NCBI GenBank assembly: GCA_033782935.1
Contig: JAWQEG010000526.1
Location: forward strand, 707,501-771,500
From: Petrolisthes cinctipes
Lineage: Eukaryota; Arthropoda; Malacostraca; Decapoda; Porcellanidae
DNA: 64,000 bases
Direction of reading: 5' to 3'
In this document: one piece after another, positions 1-10,765 of the stretch
Position numbering within the stretch: the first letter of the stretch is position 1
How the letters are laid out: every line of letters starts with the position of its first letter
Translations under genes and position numbers: made by a program
The notes under the pieces: model-generated
Told to the model about the DNA's origin: nothing
The model's input: only the letters and a program-made list of their open reading frames with translations
The model's database searches: none

Positions 1-200
1 ATATTCTAGCACTGTGTAGGCATGTACAGATTGCTTCTGGGACCCAAAAATATTGAATTTTCGGGTGTTTTGAGCCTGAATTTGAGATATAAACGGGTAC
101 TGAAGATGCATGCACATATCGACTTTTGTGCACCTAAAAGATCGATTTTCAGTATGTTTTGAGCATGTATTTTGAAAATACTCTAACACGGAGTAGGCAT

Positions 201-338
201 GTACAGATCGCTTCTGGGACCCCTAAATATCGAATTTTCGGGTGTTTTGGGACTGAATTTGAGATATCGACTTTTTGGCACCTAAAAGATCGATTTTTAG
301 CATGTTTTTAGCCTATATTTTGAAAATATTCTAGCACT
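201..338 (+). repeat. Short monomer variant S138, with 10-bp loss
   Basis: This monomer goes directly from CTAGCACTG to TACAGATTG and lacks AGTAGGCATG, so its length is 138 instead of 148. The missing segment has TG at both edges, which suggests another microhomology deletion. The same variant recurs at about 1,503, 2,496, 3,988, 6,121, 9,598, 12,068, 13,237, 16,056, 18,875, 20,368, 22,009, 23,001, 25,133 and 25,624, and further right. It is widespread but never the only S form in a block, so it predates many of the duplications. Confidence 0.9.
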
Positions 339-499
339 GTACAGATTGCTTCTGGGACCCCAAAATATTGAATTTTCGGGTGTTTTGAGCCTGAATTTGA
401 GATATAAACGGGTACATATTGACTTTGGGCATCTAAAATATCGATTTTCAGCATGTTTTGGGACTGTATTTTGAAAATACTCTAACACTGAGTAGGCAT
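339..499 (+). repeat. Truncated La, 161 bp, with 15-bp loss
   Basis: GGGTACATATTGAC occurs around 411-424 where normal La has 15 additional bases (AGAAGATACATGCAC) before ATATTG. The breakpoints share ACA. I saw this variant in only one other place, 10,904-11,064, which makes it a strong marker that the two surrounding blocks are copies of one another. Confidence 0.9.
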
Positions 500-824
500 G
501 TACAGATTGCTTCTGGGACCCCAAAATATTGAATTTTCGGGTGTTTTGAGCCTGAATTTGAGATATAAACGGGTACTGAATATGCATGCACATATCGACT
601 TTTGTGCACCTAAAAGATCGATTTTCAGTATGTTTTGAGCATGTATTTTGAAAATACTCTAACACGGAGTAGGCATGTACAGATCGCTTCTGGGACCCCT
701 AAATATCGAATTTTCGGGTGTTTTGGGACTGAATTTGAGATATCGACTTTTTGGCACCTAAAAGATCGATTTTTAGCATGTTTTTAGCCTATATTTTGAA
801 AATATTCTAGCACTGAGTAGGCAT

Positions 825-1000
825 GTACAGATTGCTTCTGGGACCCCAAAATATTGAATTTTCGGGTGTTTTGAGCCTGAATTTGAGATATAAACGGGTA
901 CAGAAGATACATGCACATATTGACTTTGGGCACCAAAAATATCGATTTTCAGCATGTTTTGGGCCTGAATTTTGAAAATACTCTAACACGGAGTAGGCAT
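825..1000 (+). repeat. Long monomer La, 176 bp
   Basis: La is recognised by GATTGCTTCTGG after the landmark, AATATTGAATTTT, GTTTTGAGCCTG, AGATACATGCAC, ATATTGACTTTGGG, and either CACCAAAAATATCG (this copy) or CATCTAAAATATCG (for example 3,135-3,310). It carries TG at three positions where Lb carries CG. Its 3' end is usually GGGCCTGAATTTTG or GGGCCTGTATTTTG. In most of the array it is followed by Lb. Confidence 0.92.
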
Positions 1001-1083
1001 GTACAGATCGCTTCTGGGACCCCAAAATATCGAATTTTCGGGTGTTTAGGGCCAGAATTTGAGATATAAACGGGTACAGAAGA

Positions 1084-1091
1084 TGCATGCA
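1084..1091. other. TGCATGCA palindrome in Lb
   Basis: An 8-bp perfect palindrome lies in the segment that S monomers lack. In La the same position reads TACATGCA, which breaks the palindrome, so in a canonical trimer it occurs once per 501 bp. It is a representative of many copies. Confidence 0.8.
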
Positions 1092-1143
1092 CATATCGAC
1101 TTTTGGGCACCTAAAAGATCGATTTTCAGTATGTTTTTGGGCT

Positions 1144-1158
1144 GTATTTTGAAAATAC
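1144..1158. other. Perfect dyad in Lb, 7-bp arms
   Basis: GTATTTT, a central G, and AAAATAC form an exact inverted repeat at the 3' end of the Lb monomer. It recurs in nearly every Lb and in La copies that end GGCCTGTATTTTG. La copies with GGCCTGAATTTTG have one mismatched pair. Whether it binds a protein or extrudes is unknown; centromeric satellites in other organisms often contain short dyads (established knowledge). Confidence 0.85.
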
Positions 1159-1177
1159 TCTAACACGGAGTAGGCAT

Positions 1178-1325
1178 GTACAGATACCTTCTGGGACCTC
1201 TAAATATCGAATTTTCGGGTGTTTTGGGACTGAATTTGATATATCGATTTTTTGGCACCTAAAATGTCGATTTTCAGCATGTTTTTAGCCTATATTTTGA
1301 AAATATTCTAGCACTGTGTAGGCAT
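1178..1325 (+). repeat. Short monomer S, 148 bp
   Basis: S aligns to the long monomers over its whole length but lacks 29 bp between GAGATAT and CGA. In a long monomer the missing stretch starts just after one ATAT and ends with a second ATAT, so S retains one ATAT. This fits a single deletion between short direct repeats (inference). Two subtypes occur: GATACCTTCTGGGACCTCT with CGATTTTTTGG, as here, and GATCGCTTCTGGGACCCCT with CGACTTTTTGG, as at 677-824. S normally ends TTTTAGCCTATATTTTG. Confidence 0.93.
1292..1306. other. Matching dyad in S, outer pair changed
   Basis: In S the equivalent site reads ATATTTT, G, AAAATAT. Relative to Lb, the outermost bases have both changed, from G with C to A with T, so the symmetry is kept. 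The site sits just before CTAGCAC. A few S copies, such as those with CTATATTTGGAAAATATT at about 20,478 and 23,111, break one pair. Confidence 0.82.
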
Positions 1326-1640
1326 GTACAGATTGCTTCTGGGACCCAAAAATATTGAATTTTCGGGTGTTTTGAGCCTGAATTTGAGATATAAACGGGT
1401 ACTGAAGATGCATGCACATATCGACTTTTGTGCACCTAAAAGATCGATTTTCAGTATGTTTTGAGCATGTATTTTGAAAATACTCTAACAAGGAGTAGGC
1501 ATGTACAGATCGCTTCTGGGACCCCTAAATATCGAATTTTCGGGTGTTTTGTGACTGAATTTGAGATATCGACTTTTTGGCACCTAAAAGATCGATTTTT
1601 AGCATGTTTTTAGCCTATATTTTGAAAATATTCTAGCACT

Positions 1641-4125
1641 GTACAGATTGCTTCTGGGACCCCAAAATATTGAATTTTCGGGTGTTTTGAGCCTGAATTT
1701 GAGATATAAACGGGTACAGAAGATACATGCACATATCGACTTTGGGCATCTAAAATATCGATTTTCAGCATGTTTTGGGACTGTATTTTGAAAATACTCT
1801 AACACTGAGTAGGCATGTACAGATTGCTTCTGGGACCCCAAAATATTGAATTTTCGGGTGTTTTGAGCCTGAATTTGAGATATAAACGGGTACTGAAGAT
1901 GCATGCACATATCGACTTTTGTGCACCTAAAAGATCGATTTTCAGTATGTTTTGAGCATGTATTTTGAAAATACTCTAACACGGAGTAGGCATGTACAGA
2001 TCCCTTCTGGGACCCCAAAATATCGTATTTTCGGGTGTTTAGGGCCAGAATTTGAGATATAAACGGGTACAGAAGATGCATGCACATATCGACTTTTGGG
2101 CACCTAAAAGATCGATTTTCAGTATGTTTTTGGCCTGTATTTTGAAAATACTCTAACACGGAGTAGGCATGTACAGATACCTTCTGGGACCTCTAAATAT
2201 CGAATTTTCGGGTGTTTTGGGACTGAATTTGAGATATCGATTTTTTGGCACCTAAAATGTCGATTTTCAGCATGTTTTTAGCCTATATTTTGAAAATATT
2301 CTAGCACTGTGTAGGCATGTACAGATTGCTTCTGGGACCCAAAAATATTGAATTTTCGGGTGTTTTGAGCCTGAATTTGAGATATAAACGGGTACTGAAG
2401 ATGCATGCACATATCGACTTTTGTGCACCTAAAAGATCGATTTTCAGTATGTTTTGAGCATGTATTTTGAAAATACTCTAACACGGAGTAGGCATGTACA
2501 GATCGCTTCTGGGACCCCTAAATATCGAATTTTCGGGTGTTTTGTGACTGAATTTGAGATATCGACTTTTTGGCACCTAAAAGATCGATTTTTAGCATGT
2601 TTTTAGCCTATATTTTGAAAATATTCTAGCACTGTACAGATTGCTTCTGGGACCCCAAAATATTGAATTTTCGGGTGTTTTGAGCCTGAATTTGAGATAT
2701 AAACGGGTACAGAAGATACATGCACATATTGACTTTGTGCACCAAAAATATCGATTTTAAGCATGTTTTGGGCCTGAATTTTGAAAATACTCTAACACGG
2801 AGTAGGCATGTACAGATCGCTTCTGGGACCCCAAAATATCGAATTTTCGGGTGTTTAGGGCCAGAATTTGAGATATAAACGGGTACAGAAGATGCATGCA
2901 CATATCGACTTTTGGGCACCTAAAAGATTGATTTTCAGTATGTTTTTGGCCTGTATTTTGAAAATACTCTAACACGGAGTAGGCATGTACAGATACCTTC
3001 TGGGACCTCTAAATATTGATTTTTCGGGTGTTTTGGGACTGAATTTGAGATATCGATTTTTTGGCACCTAAAATGTCGATTTTTAGCATGTTTTTAGCCT
3101 ATATTTTGAAAATATTCTAGCACTGTGTAGGCATGTACAGATTGCTTCTGTGACCCCAAAATATTGAATTTTCGGGTGTTTTGAGCCTGAATTTGAGATA
3201 TAAACGGGTACAGAAGATCCATGCACATATTGACTTTGGGCATCTAAAATATCGATTTTCAGCATGTTTTGAGCCTGTATTTTGAAAATACTCTAACACG
3301 GAGTAGGCATGTACAGATCGCTTCTGGGACCCCTAAATATCGAATTTTCGGGTGTTTTGGGACTGAATTTGAGATATCGACTTTTTGGCACCTAAAAGAT
3401 CGATTTTTAGCATGTTTTTAGCCTATATTTTGAAAATATTCTAGCACTGAGTTGGCATGTACAGATTGCTTCTGGAACCCCAAAATATTGAATTTTCGGG
3501 TGTTTTGAGCCTGAATTTGAGATATAAACGGGTACAGAAGATACATGCACATATTGACTTTGGGCATCTAAAATATCGATTTTCAGCATGTTTTGGGCCT
3601 GAATTTTGAAAATACTCTAACAAGGAGTAGGCATGTACAGATCGCTTCTGGGACCCCAAAATATCGAATTTTCGGGTGTTTAGGGCCAGAATTTGAGATA
3701 TAAACGGGTACAGAAGATACATGCACATATCGACTTTGGGCATCTAAAATATCGATTTTCAGCATGTTTTGGGACTGTATTTTGAAAATACTCTAACACT
3801 GAGTAGGCATGTACAGATTGCTTCTGGGACCCCAAAATATTGAATTTTCGGGTGTTTTGAGCCTGAATTTGAGATATAAACGGGTACTGAAGATGCATGC
3901 ACATATCGACTTTTGTGCACCTAAAAGATCGATTTTCAGTATGTTTTGAGCATGTATTTTGAAAATACTCTAACAAGGAGTAGGCATGTACAGATCGCTT
4001 CTGGGACCCCTAAATATCGAATTTTCGGGTGTTTTGTGACTGAATTTGAGATATCGACTTTTTGGCACCTAAAAGATCGATTTTTAGCATGTTTTTAGCC
4101 TATATTTTGAAAATATTCTAGCACT
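1641..4125 (+). repeat. HOR A copy 1: 2,485-bp 15-mer
   Basis: Monomer lengths in order are 176, 177, 177, 148, 177, 138, 176, 177, 148, 176, 148, 176, 176, 177 and 138, which sum to 2,485. Not every step is a full trimer: La directly followed by S occurs at 3,135-3,458, and two 176-bp monomers are adjacent at 3,459-3,810. The monomer at 3,635-3,810 has an Lb-like 5' half and a La-like 3' half. The next copy begins at 4,126. Confidence 0.9.
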
Positions 4126-7101
4126 GTACAGATTGCTTCTGGGACCCCAAAATATTGAATTTTCGGGTGTTTTGAGCCTGAATTTGAGATATAAACGGGT
4201 ACAGAAGATACATGCACATATCGACTTTGGGCATCTAAAATATCGATTTTCAGCATGTTTTGGGACTGTATTTTGAAAATACTCTAACACTGAGTAGGCA
4301 TGTACAGATTGCTTCTGGGACCCCAAAATATTGAATTTTCGGGTGTTTTGAGCCTGAATTTGAGATATAAACGGGTACTGAAGATGCATGCACATATCGA
4401 CTTTTGTGCACCTAAAAGATCGATTTTCAGTATGTTTTGAGCATGTATTTTGAAAATACTCTAACACGGAGTAGGCATGTACAGATCCCTTCTGGGACCC
4501 CAAAATATCGTATTTTCGGGTGTTTAGGGCCAGAATTTGAGATATAAACGGGTACAGAAGATGCATGCACATATCGACTTTTGGGCACCTAAAAGATCGA
4601 TTTTCAGTATGTTTTTGGCCTGTATTTTGAAAATACTCTAACACGGAGTAGGCATGTACAGATACCTTCTGGGACCTCTAAATATCGAATTTTCGGGTGT
4701 TTTGGGACTGAATTTGAGATATCGATTTTTTGGCACCTAAAATGTCGATTTTCAGCATGTTTTTAGCCTATATTTTGAAAATATTCTAGCACTGTGTAGG
4801 CATGTACAGATTGCTTCTGGGACCCAAAAATATTGAATTTTCGGGTGTTTTGAGCCTGAATTTGAGATATAAACGGGTACTGAAGATGCATGCACATATC
4901 GACTTTTGTGCACCTAAAAGATCGATTTTCAGTATGTTTTGAGCATGTATTTTGAAAATACTCTAACACGGAGTAGGCATGTACAGATCGCTTCTGGGAC
5001 CCCTAAATATCGAATTTTCGGGTGTTTTGTGACTGAATTTGAGATATCGACTTTTTGGCACCTAAAAGATCGATTTTTAGCATGTTTTTAGCCTATATTT
5101 TGAAAATATTCTAGCACTGTACAGATTGCTTCTGGGACCCCAAAATATTGAATTTTCGGGTGTTTTGAGCCTGAATTTGAGATATAAACGGGTACAGAAG
5201 ATACATGCACATATTGACTTTGTGCACCAAAAATATCGATTTTAAGCATGTTTTGGGCCTGAATTTTGAAAATACTCTAACACGGAGTAGGCATGTACAG
5301 ATCGCTTCTGGGACCCCAAAATATCGAATTTTCGGGTGTTTAGGGCCAGAATTTGAGATATAAACGGGTACAGAAGATGCATGCACATATCGACTTTTGG
5401 GCACCTAAAAGATTGATTTTCAGTATGTTTTTGGCCTGTATTTTGAAAATACTCTAACACGGAGTAGGCATGTACAGATACCTTCTGGGACCTCTAAATA
5501 TTGATTTTTCGGGTGTTTTGGGACTGAATTTGAGATATCGATTTTTTGGCACCTAAAATGTCGATTTTTAGCATGTTTTTAGCCTATATTTTGAAAATAT
5601 TCTAGCACTGTGTAGGCATGTACAGATTGCTTCTGTGACCCCAAAATATTGAATTTTCGGGTGTTTTGAGCCTGAATTTGAGATATAAACGGGTACAGAA
5701 GATCCATGCACATATTGACTTTGGGCATCTAAAATATCGATTTTCAGCATGTTTTGAGCCTGTATTTTGAAAATACTCTAACACGGAGTAGGCATGTACA
5801 GATCGCTTCTGGGACCCCTAAATATCGAATTTTCGGGTGTTTTGGGACTGAATTTGAGATATCGACTTTTTGGCACCTAAAAGATCGATTTTTAGCATGT
5901 TTTTAGCCTATATTTTGAAAATATTCTAGCACTGAGTTGGCATGTACAGATTGCTTCTGGAACCCCAAAATATTGAATTTTCGGGTGTTTTGAGCCTGAA
6001 TTTGAGATATAAACGGGTACTGAAGATGCATGCACATATCGACTTTTGTGCACCTAAAAGATCGATTTTCAGTATGTTTTGAGCATGTATTTTGAAAATA
6101 CTCTAACAAGGAGTAGGCATGTACAGATCGCTTCTGGGACCCCTAAATATCGAATTTTCGGGTGTTTTGTGACTGAATTTGAGATATCGACTTTTTGGCA
6201 CCTAAAAGATCGATTTTTAGCATGTTTTTAGCCTATATTTTGAAAATATTCTAGCACTGTACAGATTGCTTCTGGGACCCCAAAATATTGAATTTTCGGG
6301 TGTTTTGAGCCTGAATTTGAGATATAAACGGGTACAGAAGATACATGCACATATCGACTTTGGGCATCTAAAATATCGATTTTCAGCATGTTTTGGGACT
6401 GTATTTTGAAAATACTCTAACACTGAGTAGGCATGTACAGATTGCTTCTGGGACCCCAAAATATTGAATTTTCGGGTGTTTTGAGCCTGAATTTGAGATA
6501 TAAACGGGTACAGAAGATACATGCACATATTGACTTTGGGCATCTAAAATATCGATTTTCAGCATGTTTTGGGCCTGAATTTTGAAAATACTCTAACAAG
6601 TAGTAGGCATGTACAGATCGCTTCTGGGACCCCAAAATATCGAATTTTCGGGTGTTTAGGGCCAGAATTTGAGATATAAACGGGTACAGAAGATACATGC
6701 ACATATCGACTTTGGGCATCTAAAATATCGATTTTCAGCATGTTTTGGGACTGTATTTTGAAAATACTCTAACACTGAGTAGGCATGTACAGATTGCTTC
6801 TGGGACCCCAAAATATTGAATTTTCGGGTGTTTTGAGCCTGAATTTGAGATATAAACGGGTACTGAAGATGCATGCACATATCGACTTTTGTGCACCTAA
6901 AAGATCGATTTTCAGTATGTTTTGAGCATGTATTTTGAAAATACTCTAACAAGGAGTAGGCATGTACAGATCGCTTCTGGGACCCCTAAATATCGAATTT
7001 TCGGGTGTTTTGTGACTGAATTTGAGATATCGACTTTTTGGCACCTAAAAGATCGATTTTTAGCATGTTTTTAGCCTATATTTTGAAAATATTCTAGCAC
7101 T
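4126..7101 (+). repeat. HOR A copy 2: 2,976 bp, one extra trimer
   Basis: This copy matches copy 1 at a shift of 2,485 bp up to about 5,944, including shared rare markers such as GATTGCTTCTGTGACC, AGATCCATGCAC and GAGTTGGCATG. It then carries an additional 491 bp near 5,944-6,610 (176 + 177 + 138) before realigning. The result is 2,976 bp. The sequence continues directly into copy 3 at 7,102. Confidence 0.88.
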
Positions 7102-9735
7102 GTACAGATTGCTTCTGGGACCCCAAAATATTGAATTTTCGGGTGTTTTGAGCCTGAATTTGAGATATAAACGGGTACAGAAGATACATGCACATACCGA
7201 CTTTGGGCATCTAAAATATCGATTTTCAGCATGTTTTGGGACTGTATTTTGAAAATACTCTAACACTGAGTAGGCATGTACAGATTGCTTCTGGGACCCC
7301 AAAATATTGAATTTTCGGGTGTTTTGAGCCTGAATTTGAGATATAAACGGGTACTGAAGATGCATGCACATATCGACTTTTGTGCACCTAAAAGATCGAT
7401 TTTCAGTATGTTTTGAGCATGTATTTTGAAAATACTCTAACACGGAGTAGGCATGTACAGATCCCTTCTGGGACCCCAAAATATCGTATTTTCGGGTGTT
7501 TAGGGCCAGAATTTGAGATATAAACGGGTACAGAAGATGCATGCACATATCGACTTTTGGGCACCTAAAAGATCGATTTTCAGTATGTTTTTGGCCTGTA
7601 TTTTGAAAATACTCTAACACGGAGTAGGCATGTACAGATACCTTCTGGGACCTCTAAATATCGAATTTTCGGGTGTTTTGGGACTGAATTTGATATATCG
7701 ATTTTTTGGCACCTAAAATGTCGATTTTCAGCATGTTTTTAGCCTATATTTTGAAAATATTCTAGCACTGTGTAGGCATGTACAGATTGCTTCTGGGACC
7801 CAAAAATATTGAATTTTCGGGTGTTTTGAGCCTGAATTTGAGATATAAACGGGTACTGAAGATGCATGCACATATCGACTTTTGTGCACCTAAAAGATCG
7901 ATTTTCAGTATGTTTTGAGCATGTATTTTGAAAATACTCTAACACGGAGTAGGCATGTACAGATCGCTTCTGGGACCCCTAAATATCGAATTTTCGGGTG
8001 TTTTGTGACTGAATTTGAGATATCGACTTTTTGGCACCTAAAAGATCGATTTTTAGCATGTTTTTAGCCTATATTTTGAAAATATTCTAGCACTGTACAG
8101 ATTGCTTCTGGGACCCCAAAATATTGAATTTTCGGGTGTTTTGAGCCTGAATTTGAGATATAAACGGGTACAGAAGATACATGCACATATTGACTTTGTG
8201 CACCAAAAATATCGATTTTAAGCATGTTTTGGGCCTGAATTTTGAAAATACTCTAACACGGAGTAGGCATGTACAGATCGCTTCTGGGACCCCAAAATAT
8301 CGAATTTTCGGGTGTTTAGGGCCAGAATTTGAGATATAAACGGGTACAGAAGATGCATGCACATATCGACTTTTGGCCACCTAAAAGATTGATTTTCAGT
8401 ATGTTTTTGGCCTGTATTTTGAAAATACTCTAACACGGAGTAGGCATGTACAGATACCTTCTGGGACCTCTAAATATTGATTTTTCGGGTGTTTTGGGAC
8501 TGAATTTGAGATATCGATTTTTTGGCACCTAAAATGTCGATTTTTAGCATGTTTTTAGCCTATATTTTGAAAATATTCTAGCACTGTGTAGGCATGTACA
8601 GATCGCTTCTGGGACCCCAAAATATCGAATTTTCGGGTGTTTAGGGCCAGAATTTGAGATATAAACGGGTACAGAAGATGCATGCACATATCGACTTTTG
8701 GGCACCTAAAAGATTGATTTTCAGTATGTTTTTGGCCTGTATTTTGAAAATACTCTAACACGGAGTAGGCATGTACAGATACCTTCTGGGACCTCTAAAT
8801 ATTGATTTTTCGGGTGTTTTGGGACTGAATTTGAGATATCGATTTTTTGGCACCTAAAATGTCGATTTTTAGCATGTTTTTAGCCTATATTTTGAAAATA
8901 TTCTAGCACTGTGTAGGCATGTACAGATTGCTTCTGTGACCCCAAAATATTGAATTTTCGGGTGTTTTGAGCCTGAATTTGAGATATAAACGGGTACAGA
9001 AGATCCATGCACATATTGACTTTGGGCATCTAAAATATCGATTTTCAGCATGTTTTGAGCCTGTATTTTGAAAATACTCTAACACGGAGTAGGCATGTAC
9101 AGATCGCTTCTGGGACCCCTAAATATCGAATTTTCGGGTGTTTTGGGACTGAATTTGAGATATCGACTTTTTGGCACCTAAAAGATCGATTTTTAGCATG
9201 TTTTTAGCCTATATTTTGAAAATATTCTAGCACTGAGTTGGCATGTACAGATTGCTTCTGGAACCCCAAAATATTGAATTTTCGGGTGTTTTGAGCCTGT
9301 ATTTGAGATATAAACGGGTACAGAAGATACATGCACATATTGACTTTGGGCATCTAAAATATCGATTTTCAGCATGTTTTGGGCCTGAATTTTGAAAATA
9401 CTCTAACAAGGAGTAGGCATGTACAGATCGCTTCTGGGACCCCAAAATATCGAATTTTCGGGTGTTTAGGGCCAGAATTTGAGATATAAACGGGTACAGA
9501 AGATGCATGCACATATCGACTTTTGTGCACCTAAAAGATCGATTTTCAGTATGTTTTGAGCATGTATTTTGAAAATACTCTAACACGGAGTAGGCATGTA
9601 CAGATCGCTTCTGGGACCCCTAAATATCGAATTTTCGGGTGTTTTGGGACTGAATTTGAGATATCGACTTTTCGGCACCTAAAAGATCGATTTTTAGCAT
9701 GTTTTTAGCCTATATTTTGAAAATATTCTAGCACT
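7102..9735 (+). repeat. HOR A copy 3 with a duplicated dimer
   Basis: The left part matches copy 2 at a shift of 2,976 bp. An extra Lb + S dimer is then present, changing the shift to 3,301 bp. From 9,245 the sequence follows copy 1 rather than copy 2 (shift 5,786 from 3,459), so the 491-bp trimer of copy 2 is absent here. This mosaic of affinities indicates unequal exchange or conversion between copies. Confidence 0.85.
8271..8920 (+). repeat. Tandem duplication of a 325-bp Lb + S dimer
   Basis: The dimer 8,271-8,595 is repeated at 8,596-8,920. Both copies share the rare GATTGATTTTCAG (instead of GATCGATTTTCAG) and TTGATTTTTCGGG. They differ at about 8,375, where the first has TTTTGGCCACC and the second TTTTGGGCACC. 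Copies 1 and 2 of this HOR have only one dimer at the matching place. Confidence 0.88.
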
Positions 9736-10765
9736 GTACAGATTGCTTCTGGGACCCCAAAATATTGAATTTTCGGGTGTTTTGAGCCTGAATTTGAGAT
9801 ATAAACGGGTACAGAAGATACATGCACATATTGACTTTGGGCATCTAAAATATCGATTTTCAGCATGTTTTGGGCCTGTATTTTGAAAATACTCTAACAC
9901 TGAGTAGGCATGTACAGATTGCTTCTGGGACCCCAAAATATTGAATTTTCGGGTGTTTTGAGCCTGAATTTGAGATATAAACGGGTACTGAAGATGCATG
10001 CACATATCGACTTTTGTGCACCTAAAAGATCGATTTTCAGTATGTTTTGAGCATGTATTTTGAAAATACTCTAACACGGAGTAGGCATGTACAGATTGCT
10101 TCTGGGACCCCAAAATATTGAATTTTCGGGTGTTTTGAGCCTGAATTTGAGATATAAACGGGTACAAAAGATACATGCACATATTGACTTTGTGCACCAA
10201 AAATATCGATTTTAAGCATGTTTTGGGCCTGAATTTTGAAAATACTCTAACACGGAGTAGGCATGTACAGATCGCTTCTGGGACCCCAAAATATCGAATT
10301 TTCGGGTCTTTAGGGCCAGAATTTGAGATATAAACGGGTACAGAAGATGCATGCACATATCGACTTTTGGGCACCTAAAAGATCGATTTTCAGTATGTTT
10401 TTGGCCTGTATTTTGAAAATACTCTAACACGGAGTAGGCATGTACAGATACCTTCTGGGACCTCTAAATATTGATTTTTCGGGTGTTTTGGGACTGAATT
10501 TGAGATATCGATTTTTTGGCACCTAAAATGTCGATTTTTAGCATGTTTTTAGCCTATATTTTGAAAATATTCTAGCACTGTGTAGGCATGTACAGATTGC
10601 TTCTGTGACCCCAAAATATTGAATTTTCGGGTGTTTTGAGCCTGAATTTGAGATATAAACGGGTACAGAAGATCCATGCACATATTGACTTTGGGCATCT
10701 AAAATATCGATTTTCAGCATGTTTTGAGCCTGTATTTTGAAAATACTCTAACACGGAGTAGGCAT
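9736..10765 (+). repeat. Connecting segment between HOR A and the distant duplicate
   Basis: Monomers start at 9,736, 9,912, 10,089, 10,265, 10,442 and 10,590. The 10,265-10,765 part repeats 8,596-9,096 and 2,810-3,310 with the same rare AGATCCATGCAC and GCTTCTGTGACC markers. The stretch of about 9,320-9,870, spanning the left edge, is also repeated at about 12,960-13,510 (shift 3,639), sharing CGACTTTTCGGCACC at about 9,665 and 13,304. Confidence 0.8.

Larger units (their letters stand above)
1001..1177 (+). repeat. Long monomer Lb, 177 bp
   Basis: Lb is recognised by GATCGCTTCTGG, AATATCGAATTTT, GTTTAGGGCCAG, AGATGCATGCAC, ATATCGACTTTTGGGC and CCTAAAAGATCG. A second subtype, as at 24-200 and 1,326-1,502, has ACTGAAGATGC, TTTTGTGCACC and GTTTTGAGCATG instead, and often carries the La-like 5' half. 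The subtypes mark different copies of the larger repeats. Length is stable at 177 bp except for rare indels. Confidence 0.9.
825..1325 (+). repeat. Representative 501-bp trimer (La + Lb + S)
   Basis: This is a clean example of the basic higher-order unit. La is 825-1000 (176 bp), Lb is 1001-1177 (177 bp) and S is 1178-1325 (148 bp), measured from GTACAGA to GTACAGA. The same order and spacing recur throughout the window, for example with start-to-start shifts of 501 bp at 53,886, 54,387 and 54,888. The two long monomers differ at several diagnostic sites, so the trimer rather than the monomer is the unit that is usually copied. The mean monomer length in the trimer is 167 bp. Confidence 0.95.
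1..1640 (+). repeat. Left-edge block, partly copied at 10.8-12.2 kb
   Basis: Monomers start at 24 (Lb), 201 (S138), 339 (La161), 500 (Lb), 677 (S), 825 (La), 1,001 (Lb), 1,178 (S), 1,326 (Lb) and 1,503 (S138). Bases 1-23 are the end of an S monomer. From about 201 onward the block is repeated 10,565 bp downstream. The part 1,178-1,640 also recurs at 2,171-2,633, a shift of 993 bp. Confidence 0.88.
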
